Notes: generated by a model not told the origin, from the letters alone. Shown: positions 1 to 9,239, numbered from the stretch's first letter. The stretch is 32,057 nucleotides of DNA from Flavobacteriales bacterium UBA5933 (GCA_002430925.1 DJDD01000164.1:1-32057), one strand, 5' to 3'. Made by a program: numbers and translations.

Positions 1-80
1 CATTTGAATCATGTTTAACTGATATTAACACTGAATTATAAATATTTTATAACAGTAGCAATAAGAGATAAAAAAGTTTT

Positions 81-88
81 TAACTTTG
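81..88 (+). promoter_or_regulatory. Candidate -7 promoter box upstream of dapF
   Basis: TAACTTTG fits the Bacteroidota -7 consensus TAnnTTTG exactly. Transcription would begin a few bases downstream, which makes a TTG start at 86 (inside the box) unlikely and favours the TTG at 116. I see no convincing -33 TTG at the usual spacing, so this is a consensus match only. Confidence 0.4.
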
Positions 89-115
89 CTATCTATATAT
101 AAAAGTATAAAAAGG

Positions 116-892
116 TTGAATTTAAAATTTTATAAATATCAAGGCGCTGGAAATGACTTTGTAATGATTGATGATCGTGATGGTCAATTTCCCATTTCTA
201 CTGAGCTTATTAACAAATTATGTGATCGTAATTTTGGAATAGGTGCAGATGGATTAATATTATTACAGAATGATGAAAATTCTGATTTTAGAATGGTCTA
301 TTTTAATTCTGATGGAAATGAAAGTACAATGTGTGGAAATGGTGGACGTTGTATTATACGATTTGCAAATGATTTGGATGTAGCTTCTGACAAAATGACA
401 TTTAATGCCATTGATGGTTTACATCATGGTATTGTTGACACTGACATCATACGTTTACAAATGATTGATGTAAATGAAGTTGAAAATCATGATAGACATT
501 TCTTCATGAATACTGGCTCACCTCATCACGTAGAGTTTGTAAATGATATTGACCATGTAAATGTTTACGAAAAAGGAAAAGAAATTCGATACGGATCTCC
601 ATATTTCGAAAAAGGAACAAATGTAAATTTTGTAGAAATTCTACCAGATGAAACTCTAAAAATAAGAACTTACGAACGTGGAGTTGAAAATGAAACATTA
701 GCTTGTGGAACAGGAATTACTGCTGCAGCAATTTCTGCTTATGTAAAAAAAGTTGTTCATAAAAAAGAAATTCAAGTAAAAGCTCTTGGAGGAAATTTAT
801 CTGTAAATTTTGAAGAAAATAATGATAACTTTATCAATGTTTGGTTAAATGGACCAGCTGAAAAAGTTTTTGAAGGTATAATTGAAATTTAA
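116..892 (+). CDS. dapF: Diaminopimelate epimerase DapF
   Basis: Interconverts LL- and meso-diaminopimelate in the cytoplasm, feeding lysine synthesis and peptidoglycan cross-linking. Both catalytic cysteines are visible: Cys73 in the CGNGGRC motif and Cys197 in ACGTG, numbered from the TTG at 116. That start places the first cysteine at the residue number usual for the family and gives 258 residues beginning MNLKFYKYQGAGNDF, which matches the family N-terminus. The open frame extends upstream to a TTG at 86, but that codon lies in a TAnnTTTG promoter-like box and would add ten unrelated residues. No ATG is available near the conserved N-terminus, so a TTG start is inferred. mltG begins four bases after the stop, consistent with one transcript for two cell-wall genes. 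Confidence 0.95.
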   Translation: MNLKFYKYQGAGNDFVMIDDRDGQFPISTELINKLCDRNFGIGADGLILLQNDENSDFRMVYFNSDGNESTMCGNGGRCIIRFANDLDVASDKMTFNAIDGLHHGIVDTDIIRLQMIDVNEVENHDRHFFMNTGSPHHVEFVNDIDHVNVYEKGKEIRYGSPYFEKGTNVNFVEILPDETLKIRTYERGVENETLACGTGITAAAISAYVKKVVHKKEIQVKALGGNLSVNFEENNDNFINVWLNGPAEKVFEGIIEI

Positions 893-896
893 TTTT

Positions 897-1919
897 ATGA
901 AAAAAATTAATTTAATCATAGTATTAATCTGTTCATTCCTATTTGTTGGATGTTCATTTTTAGATGGATTTAAAGGAAATGTAACTAAAGATGGATTTAT
1001 TTATATTACAAAAGGGGCAAAATTCGAACAGGTTGTAGATTCATTAAAACCATATTTAAAAGATGTAAATCTTTTTACTGAATATGCAAAAAATGAAGAT
1101 TATCCTGCTACTATAAAATCAGGAAAATATAAAATATTAAAATCAGATACTAATCGTGATATCATTGATCGCTTACAAGATGGAGATCAAGAAGAGGTAA
1201 AACTTAGAATTAAGAATGAACCTACTATTTATCATTTAGCTGCTTCTGTTTCTAAACAAATTGATGCGGATTCTATTCAAGTTTTAACTGCTATTCGTGA
1301 TTTTGTAAAAGAACAAAATGATTCCACATTAAATGATGAAACGGTAAAACAATATTTTATTCCAGAAACTTATTTTGTTTATTGGGGAATTACTCCAGAG
1401 AAATTTATGGATAAAATGTACAATCAATACAAAAAAGTTTGGAATAATGAACGTTTAGCAAAAGCAAAAGCTTTAAACATGACTCCATTACAAGTTGTCA
1501 CTTTAGCTTCTATTGTTCAATTAGAATCTTCTGATAACATGGATGAACAACAAAGAGTTGCAAGAGCATATATGAATCGTCTAGCAAAAGATATGCGATT
1601 AGAAGCTGATCCTACATCTATTTATGCTTATAAAATGGAGAATGGATGGGATCAAAAAATTCAACGTGTTTATAAAAAATGGACATGGTCTTCTAATGCT
1701 TATAATACGTATAGAAATAAAGGTTTACCTCCTGCTCCTATTTGTTTACCAAATCTAGGTGCAATAGATGCTGTATTGAATCCTGCAAATCATGATTATA
1801 TTTTCTTTGTTGCTGATCCTGCTAAACCAGGTTATCATGTTTATACAAATGATTATCAAGAACATTTAAAAAATGCTGAAAAGTATAAAAATTGGTTAAA
1901 AGAAAATAATATAAAATAA
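897..1919 (+). CDS. mltG: Endolytic murein transglycosylase MltG (YceG-like)
   Basis: Cleaves nascent glycan strands and is thought to set peptidoglycan chain length. The 340-residue product has a hydrophobic N-terminus ending in a lipobox-like FVGC (Cys19), so it may be a lipoprotein rather than the single-pass membrane protein known in E. coli; the Phe at -3 makes this an inference. The YceG domain fills the rest. It includes PETY near residue 156 and the catalytic motif ASIVQLES, where Glu210 aligns with the E. coli catalytic Glu; the first Glu of the common ASIVEKE form is Gln here. I chose the ATG at 897 over an in-frame TTG at 882 because it starts a clean signal sequence (MKKINLIIVL) and does not overlap dapF. 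Confidence 0.95.
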   Translation: MKKINLIIVLICSFLFVGCSFLDGFKGNVTKDGFIYITKGAKFEQVVDSLKPYLKDVNLFTEYAKNEDYPATIKSGKYKILKSDTNRDIIDRLQDGDQEEVKLRIKNEPTIYHLAASVSKQIDADSIQVLTAIRDFVKEQNDSTLNDETVKQYFIPETYFVYWGITPEKFMDKMYNQYKKVWNNERLAKAKALNMTPLQVVTLASIVQLESSDNMDEQQRVARAYMNRLAKDMRLEADPTSIYAYKMENGWDQKIQRVYKKWTWSSNAYNTYRNKGLPPAPICLPNLGAIDAVLNPANHDYIFFVADPAKPGYHVYTNDYQEHLKNAEKYKNWLKENNIK

Positions 1920-1946
1920 TTGTATCTTTAAGCTAAAGAAGTTAGC

Positions 1947-3347
1947 ATGATACAAAATAATTATACAAAAAGAGAATTCCTAAAATTACTTGGTACAGGT
2001 AGTTTAGGAATTTTTTTTATGTCATTTTATTCGTTTGATGATTTTTTTGAACAAGATCTAATTCTATTGACAAAAAAAGATAAGAATTATGACAACTTCA
2101 GAAAGTCTTTTAATAAAAGAATTGATAAATACCCACAATATATTGCTTTGTGCAAAACTGAAAAAGGAGTACAAAAAGCGATAGCTTTAGCAACTGAAAA
2201 AAAATTAAAAATAGCTATACGAAGTGGTGGTCATAGCTTTGAGGGTTTTTCCAATATAGACAATGGATTATTAATCCACCTTGGATTAATGAAAAATATA
2301 TCATGGCAAAAAGAGAATTCTGTCATTTTGCAACCTGCTTGCTTACTTCAAGATATTTATGCTAATCTTTTACCTCGTAAACGAATAATTCCTGCTGGAT
2401 CATGCGGAACTGTAGGAATTGGAGGTTTAGCATTAGGTGGAGGTTATGGCTTTTTTAGTCGTAAATATGGCTTAACTTGTGATAATCTTCTTCGTATAAA
2501 GATGATTGATTATAATGGTAATATTATTGATTCTAATAATGATTCTGATCTACTTTGGGCTTGCAAAGGAGGTGGAAATGGAAATTTTGGTGTAATTACT
2601 GAAATGCATTTCAAAACTTACCAAGCTCCGCCAACTTTTAGCGGTTATCGTTTAAAGTTTTCTAATCTCACGAAAGAAAAGTTCATTCAATTGATAAGAT
2701 TATGGTTCAAATCGACAGAAAATTTACCTCGTGAAGCATTTTCCGCTTTTGTCCTTAATGGTAAATTCCTTACTATTTTATTTACTAATTATGAATTAAA
2801 TCAAGATAAATTTGAAAATTACTTTTCTGAATTAATTCCATTAGCTAATGATTATAAACCAATGAAAGATAGAAATCTTGCTGCTGCTTTAAAAAATTAT
2901 TATGGTGTTAAAGAACCTATTTATTTTAAAAATGCCTCAGCTGGTTTATATAAAAATATTAACGATATAGAAAATGGCTTAGAAGATATATTTAATCAAG
3001 TAACTTCAACGAAAGGAATTATTTATCAAATAAACACATTAGGTGGGAAAATAAATGATATTAAATCTACGGATACAGCCTATCCACATAGAGATATTAA
3101 TTATTTGAGTGAATTACAAGCGTATTGGAATTTACCAAATCAAGAAGAAAAATTTGTACAAACATTTGAGAAAATACAAACTACTATTAGGAAATTAGGA
3201 AATGTAAAACAGTACAGAAATTATCCTGATATTAATTTCCCCGATGCTAATAAATCTTATTTTATGGATAATTTAACCAGATTACGACAATTGAAAAAGA
3301 AATATGATCCAAACAACATATTCGATTATCCACAGGTTATAAAATAA
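1947..3347 (+). CDS. FAD-linked oxidoreductase, berberine bridge enzyme-like
   Basis: A 466-residue flavoprotein of the VAO/PCMH superfamily with a C-terminal BBE segment. The FAD domain shows RSGGHSFEG with His96 and GSCGTVGIGGLALGGGYG with Cys153. In berberine bridge enzymes these two positions attach FAD bicovalently through His and Cys, so dual linkage is predicted. The C-terminus carries the typical KKYDPNNIFDYPQ block. The N-terminus (TKREFLKLLGTGSLG plus a hydrophobic stretch) resembles a Tat signal but with Lys-Arg instead of Arg-Arg, so periplasmic export is possible but unproven. The substrate cannot be read from sequence; relatives oxidise sugars, alcohols or alkaloid-like compounds. 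The gene lies 27 bases after mltG on the same strand and ends at a strong terminator. Confidence 0.88.
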   Translation: MIQNNYTKREFLKLLGTGSLGIFFMSFYSFDDFFEQDLILLTKKDKNYDNFRKSFNKRIDKYPQYIALCKTEKGVQKAIALATEKKLKIAIRSGGHSFEGFSNIDNGLLIHLGLMKNISWQKENSVILQPACLLQDIYANLLPRKRIIPAGSCGTVGIGGLALGGGYGFFSRKYGLTCDNLLRIKMIDYNGNIIDSNNDSDLLWACKGGGNGNFGVITEMHFKTYQAPPTFSGYRLKFSNLTKEKFIQLIRLWFKSTENLPREAFSAFVLNGKFLTILFTNYELNQDKFENYFSELIPLANDYKPMKDRNLAAALKNYYGVKEPIYFKNASAGLYKNINDIENGLEDIFNQVTSTKGIIYQINTLGGKINDIKSTDTAYPHRDINYLSELQAYWNLPNQEEKFVQTFEKIQTTIRKLGNVKQYRNYPDINFPDANKSYFMDNLTRLRQLKKKYDPNNIFDYPQVIK

Positions 3348-3349
3348 AT

Positions 3350-3373
3350 AAAGCACTTCTTTTGAAGTGCTTT
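3350..3373. terminator. Bidirectional intrinsic terminator between convergent genes
   Basis: A perfect 10 bp stem (AAAGCACTTC / GAAGTGCTTT) with a TTTT loop. It starts three bases after the FAD oxidoreductase stop and four bases before the end of the opposing DUF3857 gene. T-rich DNA follows on both strands, so it can serve both transcripts. Confidence 0.85.
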
Positions 3374-3377
3374 ACTA

Positions 3378-5402
3378 TTATTTAAATATTTTTTTCATTT
3401 TAAATTTTATCCAGCTAGAAAGACCTGGTTCTATAATATCTATTCCTAAACCAAAATTACTATCAGCAATAATATGATGATGTGCTCTGAAGTTTTCGAA
3501 ATCTTTTAATTTGATTTCATGATTAGTTTTAGGTTTAAATTCTATATGTGCACTTCCTCCATTATTTGTAACATTCTTTTTACTAGAGAATGTGAAAAAT
3601 TTATCTTTTATAGAAGATTCTTGTATTGTATATTTTTCACTTGTGTCAATTTTTTGGTCAGTAGAAAGGTTAATTTCATACTTTTCACTGTCGAAATTAT
3701 GCCAAAAGCTTACGTCTTTATGGATAAAATCTCTGACGTTATTTTTTGTAATATTACGATCAAAATACATTAAGAATCTTTCTTTTGTTACACGATCTGT
3801 AAAATAAGGATTCTCTATTTTAGCAACATATTTTATTCTGAACTCATTTAATTTTTTATCATCAGAAATAACATCAATTGATGTTTCTTTAAAAATATCT
3901 CTTAAATCCATTTCTGGTCGATCTCCATTATAATTTAAGGCATAATAATAAAATGAATTCCAACTATCTATGATTTCTCTTTTGTTCGTATTCTTAAAAT
4001 ATCTTCGCATATTATTTGCTCGATTATATCTAAACAAAGTCTCTGCTTCTAAAAATCCTGTATTTTCTTTTACATTAATTGTAACTTTTTCATCAATACA
4101 AAATTTTGGAAATTCATAAGCTGGGCGAACCTGTAGTTGTTGATTAGGTTTAATCTCCAAATAATGACAGAAATAAATAAAACTTCTATTCTCTAACCAA
4201 CCAAATTCTCCTCGCATAGTAGGATCTACATAATATGTTTCACCTTTATGTTCTACTTTTATAATAACATGGTTAAATGCTAATAATGATGGTAAGTAAT
4301 ATTTTAGATAAAAATCTGTATTATAATTTAGTAATATAATTGATGAATCTAAACCTAAATAATCAAAAATAACTTTTAATAAAATAGACTTTGCCTTACA
4401 ATCTCCTTGTTTATTAGTATATGTTACATCTGCTTCTTGTGGTTTATGACCACTCATTTCATCGGCATTATAAATATAATAAATATGGTTCTGAACATAT
4501 TCTATTGCATATTCAATTTTATCTTCTAAATCAACGATTTCATTTAATTTCTCTACTAAATTAGGTGCAAAATATTCTAATTTAGATTTTTTAATAACCT
4601 CATCATAATAAGGATAAATAAAATTGGATAGCTTTTCCCAATTACTTTTTGTTGCGAAATCTATATAAGGGAAAATTTCTCTATTAGGATCTGTAGGATT
4701 TATGTAATTATGAAGCTCGTGAACAAAAGTTTCTCCTGGAACAATTGTACCTACTTCACTTTCTAATAAATTACCATTTTCATCTCTGAAGAAATTTTTC
4801 TTGTATTCAAATTCATCATTGCGATAATTAATTAATTCGAATTTATAATTTCCATAAGCCCAATAAGAATCTGGACTTACCCAAATATATCTACTGTATT
4901 CTTTGCGAACAAAATCTTTTTCTGTAAAAATTTTTTCTTTTGAATCTTCTAAAATTAAAATATCATACAAACGTAAATCTTTGATTGATATATTAATTTT
5001 TTTACTTTTATTAATAACACCAGATCCACTTTCATTTTCATTATCTAAAACTTTTATGGTAATATCTGGTAATTTATCTATTAATTGCCCATCTCTAATA
5101 ACACTAATTCTATGAATTAAAATTGTTTCATTTTCTTCAACAATTGTATCATATGTTGATGCTTTTTCTAAATTAGCAGGATCTGTTAGTGTATAGGCTA
5201 TATGAATATATTCTGTTTGTTTATCTTGAAATGGAGAGAATTTTTTTTCTAAGAAATAGCAATAATCTCTTCCTTCATCTAAGATACTTTTAGAAAAATC
5301 GTTTTCTTTTGTTAATTCAATAAGTTGCTCATCAGAAAAGCTTTTGGTCCAACTTTCAGGTTTTATTATTTTGTACAATTCATCTTGTAACTCTTCCATC
5401 AT
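3378..5402 (-). CDS. DUF3857 / transglutaminase-like protein
   Basis: A 674-residue protein with an N-terminal DUF3857-type beta domain (about residues 60-250) followed by a transglutaminase-like papain-fold core. The triad is visible as Cys335 in QGDCKAKS, His378 in FNHVI and Asp393 in YYVDPT, so the fold should be catalytically competent. The C-terminal 250 residues are beta-rich and unassigned. Proteins of this architecture are common in Bacteroidota, usually with a signal peptide, and their substrates are mostly unknown. No signal peptide is seen here: the product begins MMEELQDELYKII, which points to a cytosolic location or an unusual export route. The gene is a single-gene unit ending at the shared terminator at 3350-3373. 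Function beyond a possible peptidase or amide-bond enzyme is not claimed. Confidence 0.85.
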   Translation of the reverse strand: MMEELQDELYKIIKPESWTKSFSDEQLIELTKENDFSKSILDEGRDYCYFLEKKFSPFQDKQTEYIHIAYTLTDPANLEKASTYDTIVEENETILIHRISVIRDGQLIDKLPDITIKVLDNENESGSGVINKSKKINISIKDLRLYDILILEDSKEKIFTEKDFVRKEYSRYIWVSPDSYWAYGNYKFELINYRNDEFEYKKNFFRDENGNLLESEVGTIVPGETFVHELHNYINPTDPNREIFPYIDFATKSNWEKLSNFIYPYYDEVIKKSKLEYFAPNLVEKLNEIVDLEDKIEYAIEYVQNHIYYIYNADEMSGHKPQEADVTYTNKQGDCKAKSILLKVIFDYLGLDSSIILLNYNTDFYLKYYLPSLLAFNHVIIKVEHKGETYYVDPTMRGEFGWLENRSFIYFCHYLEIKPNQQLQVRPAYEFPKFCIDEKVTINVKENTGFLEAETLFRYNRANNMRRYFKNTNKREIIDSWNSFYYYALNYNGDRPEMDLRDIFKETSIDVISDDKKLNEFRIKYVAKIENPYFTDRVTKERFLMYFDRNITKNNVRDFIHKDVSFWHNFDSEKYEINLSTDQKIDTSEKYTIQESSIKDKFFTFSSKKNVTNNGGSAHIEFKPKTNHEIKLKDFENFRAHHHIIADSNFGLGIDIIEPGLSSWIKFKMKKIFK

Positions 5403-5498
5403 TCCTCTTATTTTTATGTAATCTAAATTACAAAAATTATCTAAATCAAAAAATTGCTGTTTTAAACGAGTTGATTAATTAATAAATAATATTTTTTT

Positions 5499-5609
5499 GC
5501 ATTAGGGATTGAAGTGGATATCCTTTTATAAAAAATAAATTAAGAGGTTATTTAAGTTTTTATTTTTTGTAAAAGATTGGAACGAAAAGCCCGACCGAAG
5601 GGAATGCCC
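5499..5609 (+). repeat. Dispersed structured repeat, copy A
   Basis: Closing stem GCATT (5499-5503) / AATGC (5603-5607). Half-site 1 (GATTGAAGTGGATATCC) is at 5507-5523 and half-site 2 (GATTGGAACGAAAAGCC) at 5575-5591. The central inverted repeat is 5523-5539 / 5559-5575, about 17 bp with one T·G wobble. A CCGAAGG motif lies near the 3' end. The conserved strand runs opposite to both neighbouring genes. Confidence 0.85.
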
Positions 5610-5624
5610 TATAATTAATATAAA

Positions 5625-5660
5625 AACCTAAAAAGTTATTAAAAAACAACTCTTTAGGTT
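5625..5660 (-). terminator. Intrinsic terminator of the receptor gene
   Basis: A 13 bp stem (5625-5637 with 5648-5660) and 10-base loop, starting 20 bases past the stop of the beta-barrel receptor. Its one internal mismatch on the + strand (A·C) becomes a G·U pair in minus-strand RNA, and a T5 tract follows on that strand. This fits termination of the minus-strand transcript. Confidence 0.75.
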
Positions 5661-5680
5661 ATATAAAAAAGTATTAATTT

Positions 5681-8434
5681 TTAAAACTTATAGCGCACAT
5701 TGAAAATGAAATATCTTCCTAATACATTTTTTGTAGAAGTATAAATACTATTGTTATTAACACCATTACTAACAATTACGTTGTTGCCTAAAAGATTACC
5801 ACCTATTATACTTAAATAGGTTTTTCTAGCAACATTGTATCGAACAGATGCATTCCATTCTTTAGCCTTATTCAATTTCTCATTATTACGATATTGCATA
5901 CGATAAGAAAAGTCTGATTGTAATAATAATTTACTTGTTACAGACCAAGCTGCATCTGCATAAGGTTTCCAAGTTTTAAAATTTTGTGTAACAAGAGATT
6001 TATATTCGTTAAGACTTAAATTTAATCCCGCTTTTAATTCAAACTTTTTATTAAAAGTAAATTTGTTCTCTAAATTATATGTTTGACTAAAACTTTTATT
6101 ATTTACGTTTTCTGTATTTTCATTTACAAGTACATCATTTTCAAACCTTCTGTTTGTAGCAATTGTATAATAATTTGATGTTGATACATTTCCCGTTAAT
6201 CGAAGATTATACCATTTTACAAATCTTTTCTCTACCCTCATATTTCCTGAATATGACCTTTGCTTATTATCAGAATTAATTAATGAATTAAACTGATAAG
6301 GAGGTTTAATCCCTGTTACAGTACCAGAATTATCTGTAATATAATTCACATTCATGATAGATTGAGTTTGTATACTATTTTCTTGTTCTGTATAGCCTAA
6401 GCTAGCAAAAAAACTAAAGAAAGAAAATGCATTAAAATGTTGAAAGTTTAATGATGCATTATGAGTTAGAGCTTGTCTTAAATCACGATTTCCATAGAAA
6501 ATAGATTGATAACTCTGAATGCTATAAGAATCATTCAAATCTTTCGTGTAAGGAAAACTATAATTCTGTTTGTAACTAGCATAAATATTTGTTGCATTAC
6601 TGAATTTATACTGAATGTTTACATGAGGTAAAACTTTTGTCTGATTCTTCTTCGTTTCAGAACCATCATAAAATTTAGTTGTTTGATCAAAATAAGATAA
6701 ACCTGCACCTAAATCTGCTTGTAAGCTTCCTATTTTTTTAGTCAATGTAGCATCAACAAAAGTTTCATTATAATTGAAATCTGTATCAGAAATTAATTTA
6801 TCATTGGTTAATAATTTTTTATAATCATAAATTGAATTATCAAAATTCTGAATACTAAAACTTGTTCCTGCTTTTAATTTTAAGTTTGAAGTATTTGTTA
6901 GTAAATAATTAAAAATCGTATAAAATTGAATCGTATTAAACGTATATTTTTGATTTTGATTGATATTATACTGATTATTAACCTCACTTAAATTTTCGAA
7001 AATTGAAAAAGAAGAAAATGGATTAGAATCCGAAAAAATAGAATAATCTGGCGTATCTTTTTGGTATTGATGACGCAAATAAAATCCTATGTTATGGTCT
7101 CTACCAACTTTTTTTATGTAGGATAATGTTTGAGAAAATGAATAGTTTTTCTGGTCAGAAGAAATTGTTCTGAAACTGTTTTGTTCTCCATTATAAAAAC
7201 TATTTACAGATTGTTCGTTATCATTATCAAGGTAATTAAAATTTAAACGATATTTTATTTGACCTTTATCATTCGGATTATAGTCCAAACGTAAACGTGC
7301 CATTCCCATCATTGTATTATTCCTATTATTCTCTTCATCTACTGTTGTATAAGTAGGATCAACATTGTAATAAAGATTTTCTACACGAGAGTTGTAACGA
7401 ATGTTATTTGTGTTTACTAATCCGAATCCAGAAACACGCAGTTTCTTATTAGGTTCTGCTCCAAAATGTACTGCTCCATTGTAACTATTCATCATGGGAG
7501 CATCAGTTTTTGAAAAAATGTTTAGATTATCATTTGTTCGAAGTGAATAAATACTTCCTTCAGCATTAAATTCAGAATATCCTCCAAAAAAACTTACATA
7601 ATCATCTTGATCAAAAACTTGTTTTCCGAATGTATTAAAATCATTGATGATTGTAGCATCCGTTTTTTCAGAAAAATAAAAAACTTTTGCTTGAGCATCT
7701 GTATGTTTATCTGCATCTCCACCAAGAGTTACATTACCAAATGCAAGACGTTTCATATCATCTTTCAACTCAATATTTAAAGAAAATTGTTCGTCATCTT
7801 CTTGTAAAGATGAGGCAAAAGGATTTGATTTGAATTTTGTATTCAATTGTATTTTAGATACTGCATCTGAAGGTAAATTTTTGTTTAAAAGTTTTTCATT
7901 ACCTCCCAATACTTCTCGTCCACCAACAGTTACTTGAGACATTTGTTTTCCTTTGTAAAAAACTTTACCGTTCTGAACTTCTATTCCTGGTAATTTTTTT
8001 AAAATATCTTCTAAAACTTCTTCATTCCCTACTTTAAAAGAATCTGCATCATATTCAATTGTATCTCCTTTTACTTTAATTGCTTGCTGCGCCTTAACGA
8101 TTGTTTCTTGCAAAGAAATTTGTTGACCTTTTGCTAATTTTATTTTTCGATTAACATTTTCCTTTAAGTCAATATTTTCCAAATAGTTCTCAAATCCTGC
8201 TTGTTCAACTTCAATATCATACTTTTTACCACAAGGTAATTTAAACTCGAATTCACCAACATTACTTGTAAAAACAAAACCTTGACCTTCATTTTTATCA
8301 TCAAAAATAGATACTGAAGCATCTGTTACTGGAATTCCGTTTTCGTCTGCAATACTTCCTTTTAACTTACATTCTTGTGCCAATGAAATTTGCGAAATAC
8401 CAATCAAAAAAATAGGGTAGAAAAATTTCTTCAT
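5681..8434 (-). CDS. Outer-membrane beta-barrel receptor with carboxypeptidase-regulatory-like domain
   Basis: A 917-residue TonB-dependent-receptor-like protein. It has a signal peptide (MKKFFYPIFLIGISQISLAQ), a carboxypeptidase regulatory-like beta-sandwich (about residues 22-100), a plug-like segment (about 105-230, including VLEDILKKLPGIEVQNG), then a long aromatic-rich antiparallel barrel ending in RYKF. The terminal Phe is the usual signal for barrel insertion. It resembles the Bacteroidota outer-membrane beta-barrel family that often sits next to GLPGLI genes. No TonB box is evident at the mature N-terminus. It lies 28 bases downstream of a GLPGLI gene on the same strand, so the two are probably co-transcribed. 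The ligand is unknown; export, uptake or maturation of a peptide-like substrate are all possible, and none is shown by sequence. Confidence 0.88.
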   Translation of the reverse strand: MKKFFYPIFLIGISQISLAQECKLKGSIADENGIPVTDASVSIFDDKNEGQGFVFTSNVGEFEFKLPCGKKYDIEVEQAGFENYLENIDLKENVNRKIKLAKGQQISLQETIVKAQQAIKVKGDTIEYDADSFKVGNEEVLEDILKKLPGIEVQNGKVFYKGKQMSQVTVGGREVLGGNEKLLNKNLPSDAVSKIQLNTKFKSNPFASSLQEDDEQFSLNIELKDDMKRLAFGNVTLGGDADKHTDAQAKVFYFSEKTDATIINDFNTFGKQVFDQDDYVSFFGGYSEFNAEGSIYSLRTNDNLNIFSKTDAPMMNSYNGAVHFGAEPNKKLRVSGFGLVNTNNIRYNSRVENLYYNVDPTYTTVDEENNRNNTMMGMARLRLDYNPNDKGQIKYRLNFNYLDNDNEQSVNSFYNGEQNSFRTISSDQKNYSFSQTLSYIKKVGRDHNIGFYLRHQYQKDTPDYSIFSDSNPFSSFSIFENLSEVNNQYNINQNQKYTFNTIQFYTIFNYLLTNTSNLKLKAGTSFSIQNFDNSIYDYKKLLTNDKLISDTDFNYNETFVDATLTKKIGSLQADLGAGLSYFDQTTKFYDGSETKKNQTKVLPHVNIQYKFSNATNIYASYKQNYSFPYTKDLNDSYSIQSYQSIFYGNRDLRQALTHNASLNFQHFNAFSFFSFFASLGYTEQENSIQTQSIMNVNYITDNSGTVTGIKPPYQFNSLINSDNKQRSYSGNMRVEKRFVKWYNLRLTGNVSTSNYYTIATNRRFENDVLVNENTENVNNKSFSQTYNLENKFTFNKKFELKAGLNLSLNEYKSLVTQNFKTWKPYADAAWSVTSKLLLQSDFSYRMQYRNNEKLNKAKEWNASVRYNVARKTYLSIIGGNLLGNNVIVSNGVNNNSIYTSTKNVLGRYFIFNVRYKF

Positions 8435-8462
8435 ATAGTGTTAATTATAAAAATGAAATTGA

Positions 8463-9239
8463 TTATTTAGTATCAACACTACTATTTGACATTTCTTGAA
8501 ACTTTTTTTGCATTTCTTTGACAATTTTCATAAACTCTTCTGTTGTAACAACTTGTCCTTTTGTTGGCAAAGTAACTTTTAACTCTTTGTCTGAAATATT
8601 TAATTCTTTTAATGTAATAATCATATGCGCATTATTCATTTCAAATTCTGCTTTTACAATCAACCCTGGTAATCCAGCAAGTCCACTAGGTCCATCTTTT
8701 AAAGGAATAGCTGGTGCAAACCAAGCTGTAACAGGAATAGAATCCATCATAACACCCTCTGCCTTTGTTGCTTGATAACCTGCTATTTCTGTTTTTTCAC
8801 GAGATATTTTCCATTTATAATCTGGAATAGCATCTTTTATTAAAAAATTTTTCCCCATCATATCAACTTCTTTATATGATGTAGGTGGGGTAACTGTAAA
8901 ATCTTTGTAAGTAGGTTTACTATCTACCTGTAACATTTGTTGAGCAATTATACCTCCTTGAGATTGGGCATTTCCTACTTTTTGTTCTAAAGTATAAGTA
9001 GACATTTTTCCATTACTCTTAAAAAAATAATTCATAAATACCCCTGCATCAATCTCAGCTTTTAGCATTGGACCAACTTGAGCTCTATATTGTTGAGGAA
9101 TTTGAGCCATTGTTTTATCATAATCCACTTTTATTTCTGCAACATAGGTAGCATCTATATTTTGTGTTTTACCTTCTTGTGCAAAAGAAATAATTGTTGT
9201 AATAATTCCTAAAGCGAAAGTTAAAATAGTTCTTTTCAT
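8463..9239 (-). CDS. GLPGLI family secreted protein (receptor partner)
   Basis: A 258-residue protein with a clear signal peptide (MKRTILTFALGIITTIISFAQ) and the family-defining GLPGLI motif at residues 189-194, preceded by the typical TAWFAPAIP and DGP stretch. The family is restricted to Bacteroidota and its biochemical role is not established. Members are frequently encoded beside outer-membrane beta-barrel receptors, as here, so a periplasmic accessory role to the receptor encoded 28 bases downstream is a reasonable inference. The upstream gap to 9635 carries a dispersed repeat and terminators of the preceding gene, so the promoter should lie between about 9240 and 9311; no TAnnTTTG box was found there. 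Confidence 0.9.
   Translation of the reverse strand: MKRTILTFALGIITTIISFAQEGKTQNIDATYVAEIKVDYDKTMAQIPQQYRAQVGPMLKAEIDAGVFMNYFFKSNGKMSTYTLEQKVGNAQSQGGIIAQQMLQVDSKPTYKDFTVTPPTSYKEVDMMGKNFLIKDAIPDYKWKISREKTEIAGYQATKAEGVMMDSIPVTAWFAPAIPLKDGPSGLAGLPGLIVKAEFEMNNAHMIITLKELNISDKELKVTLPTKGQVVTTEEFMKIVKEMQKKFQEMSNSSVDTK

Noticed and set aside
1..80. Start of a divergent minus-strand gene at the left edge (CAT at 1-3)
   Set aside because: Only one codon is visible, so nothing supports it.
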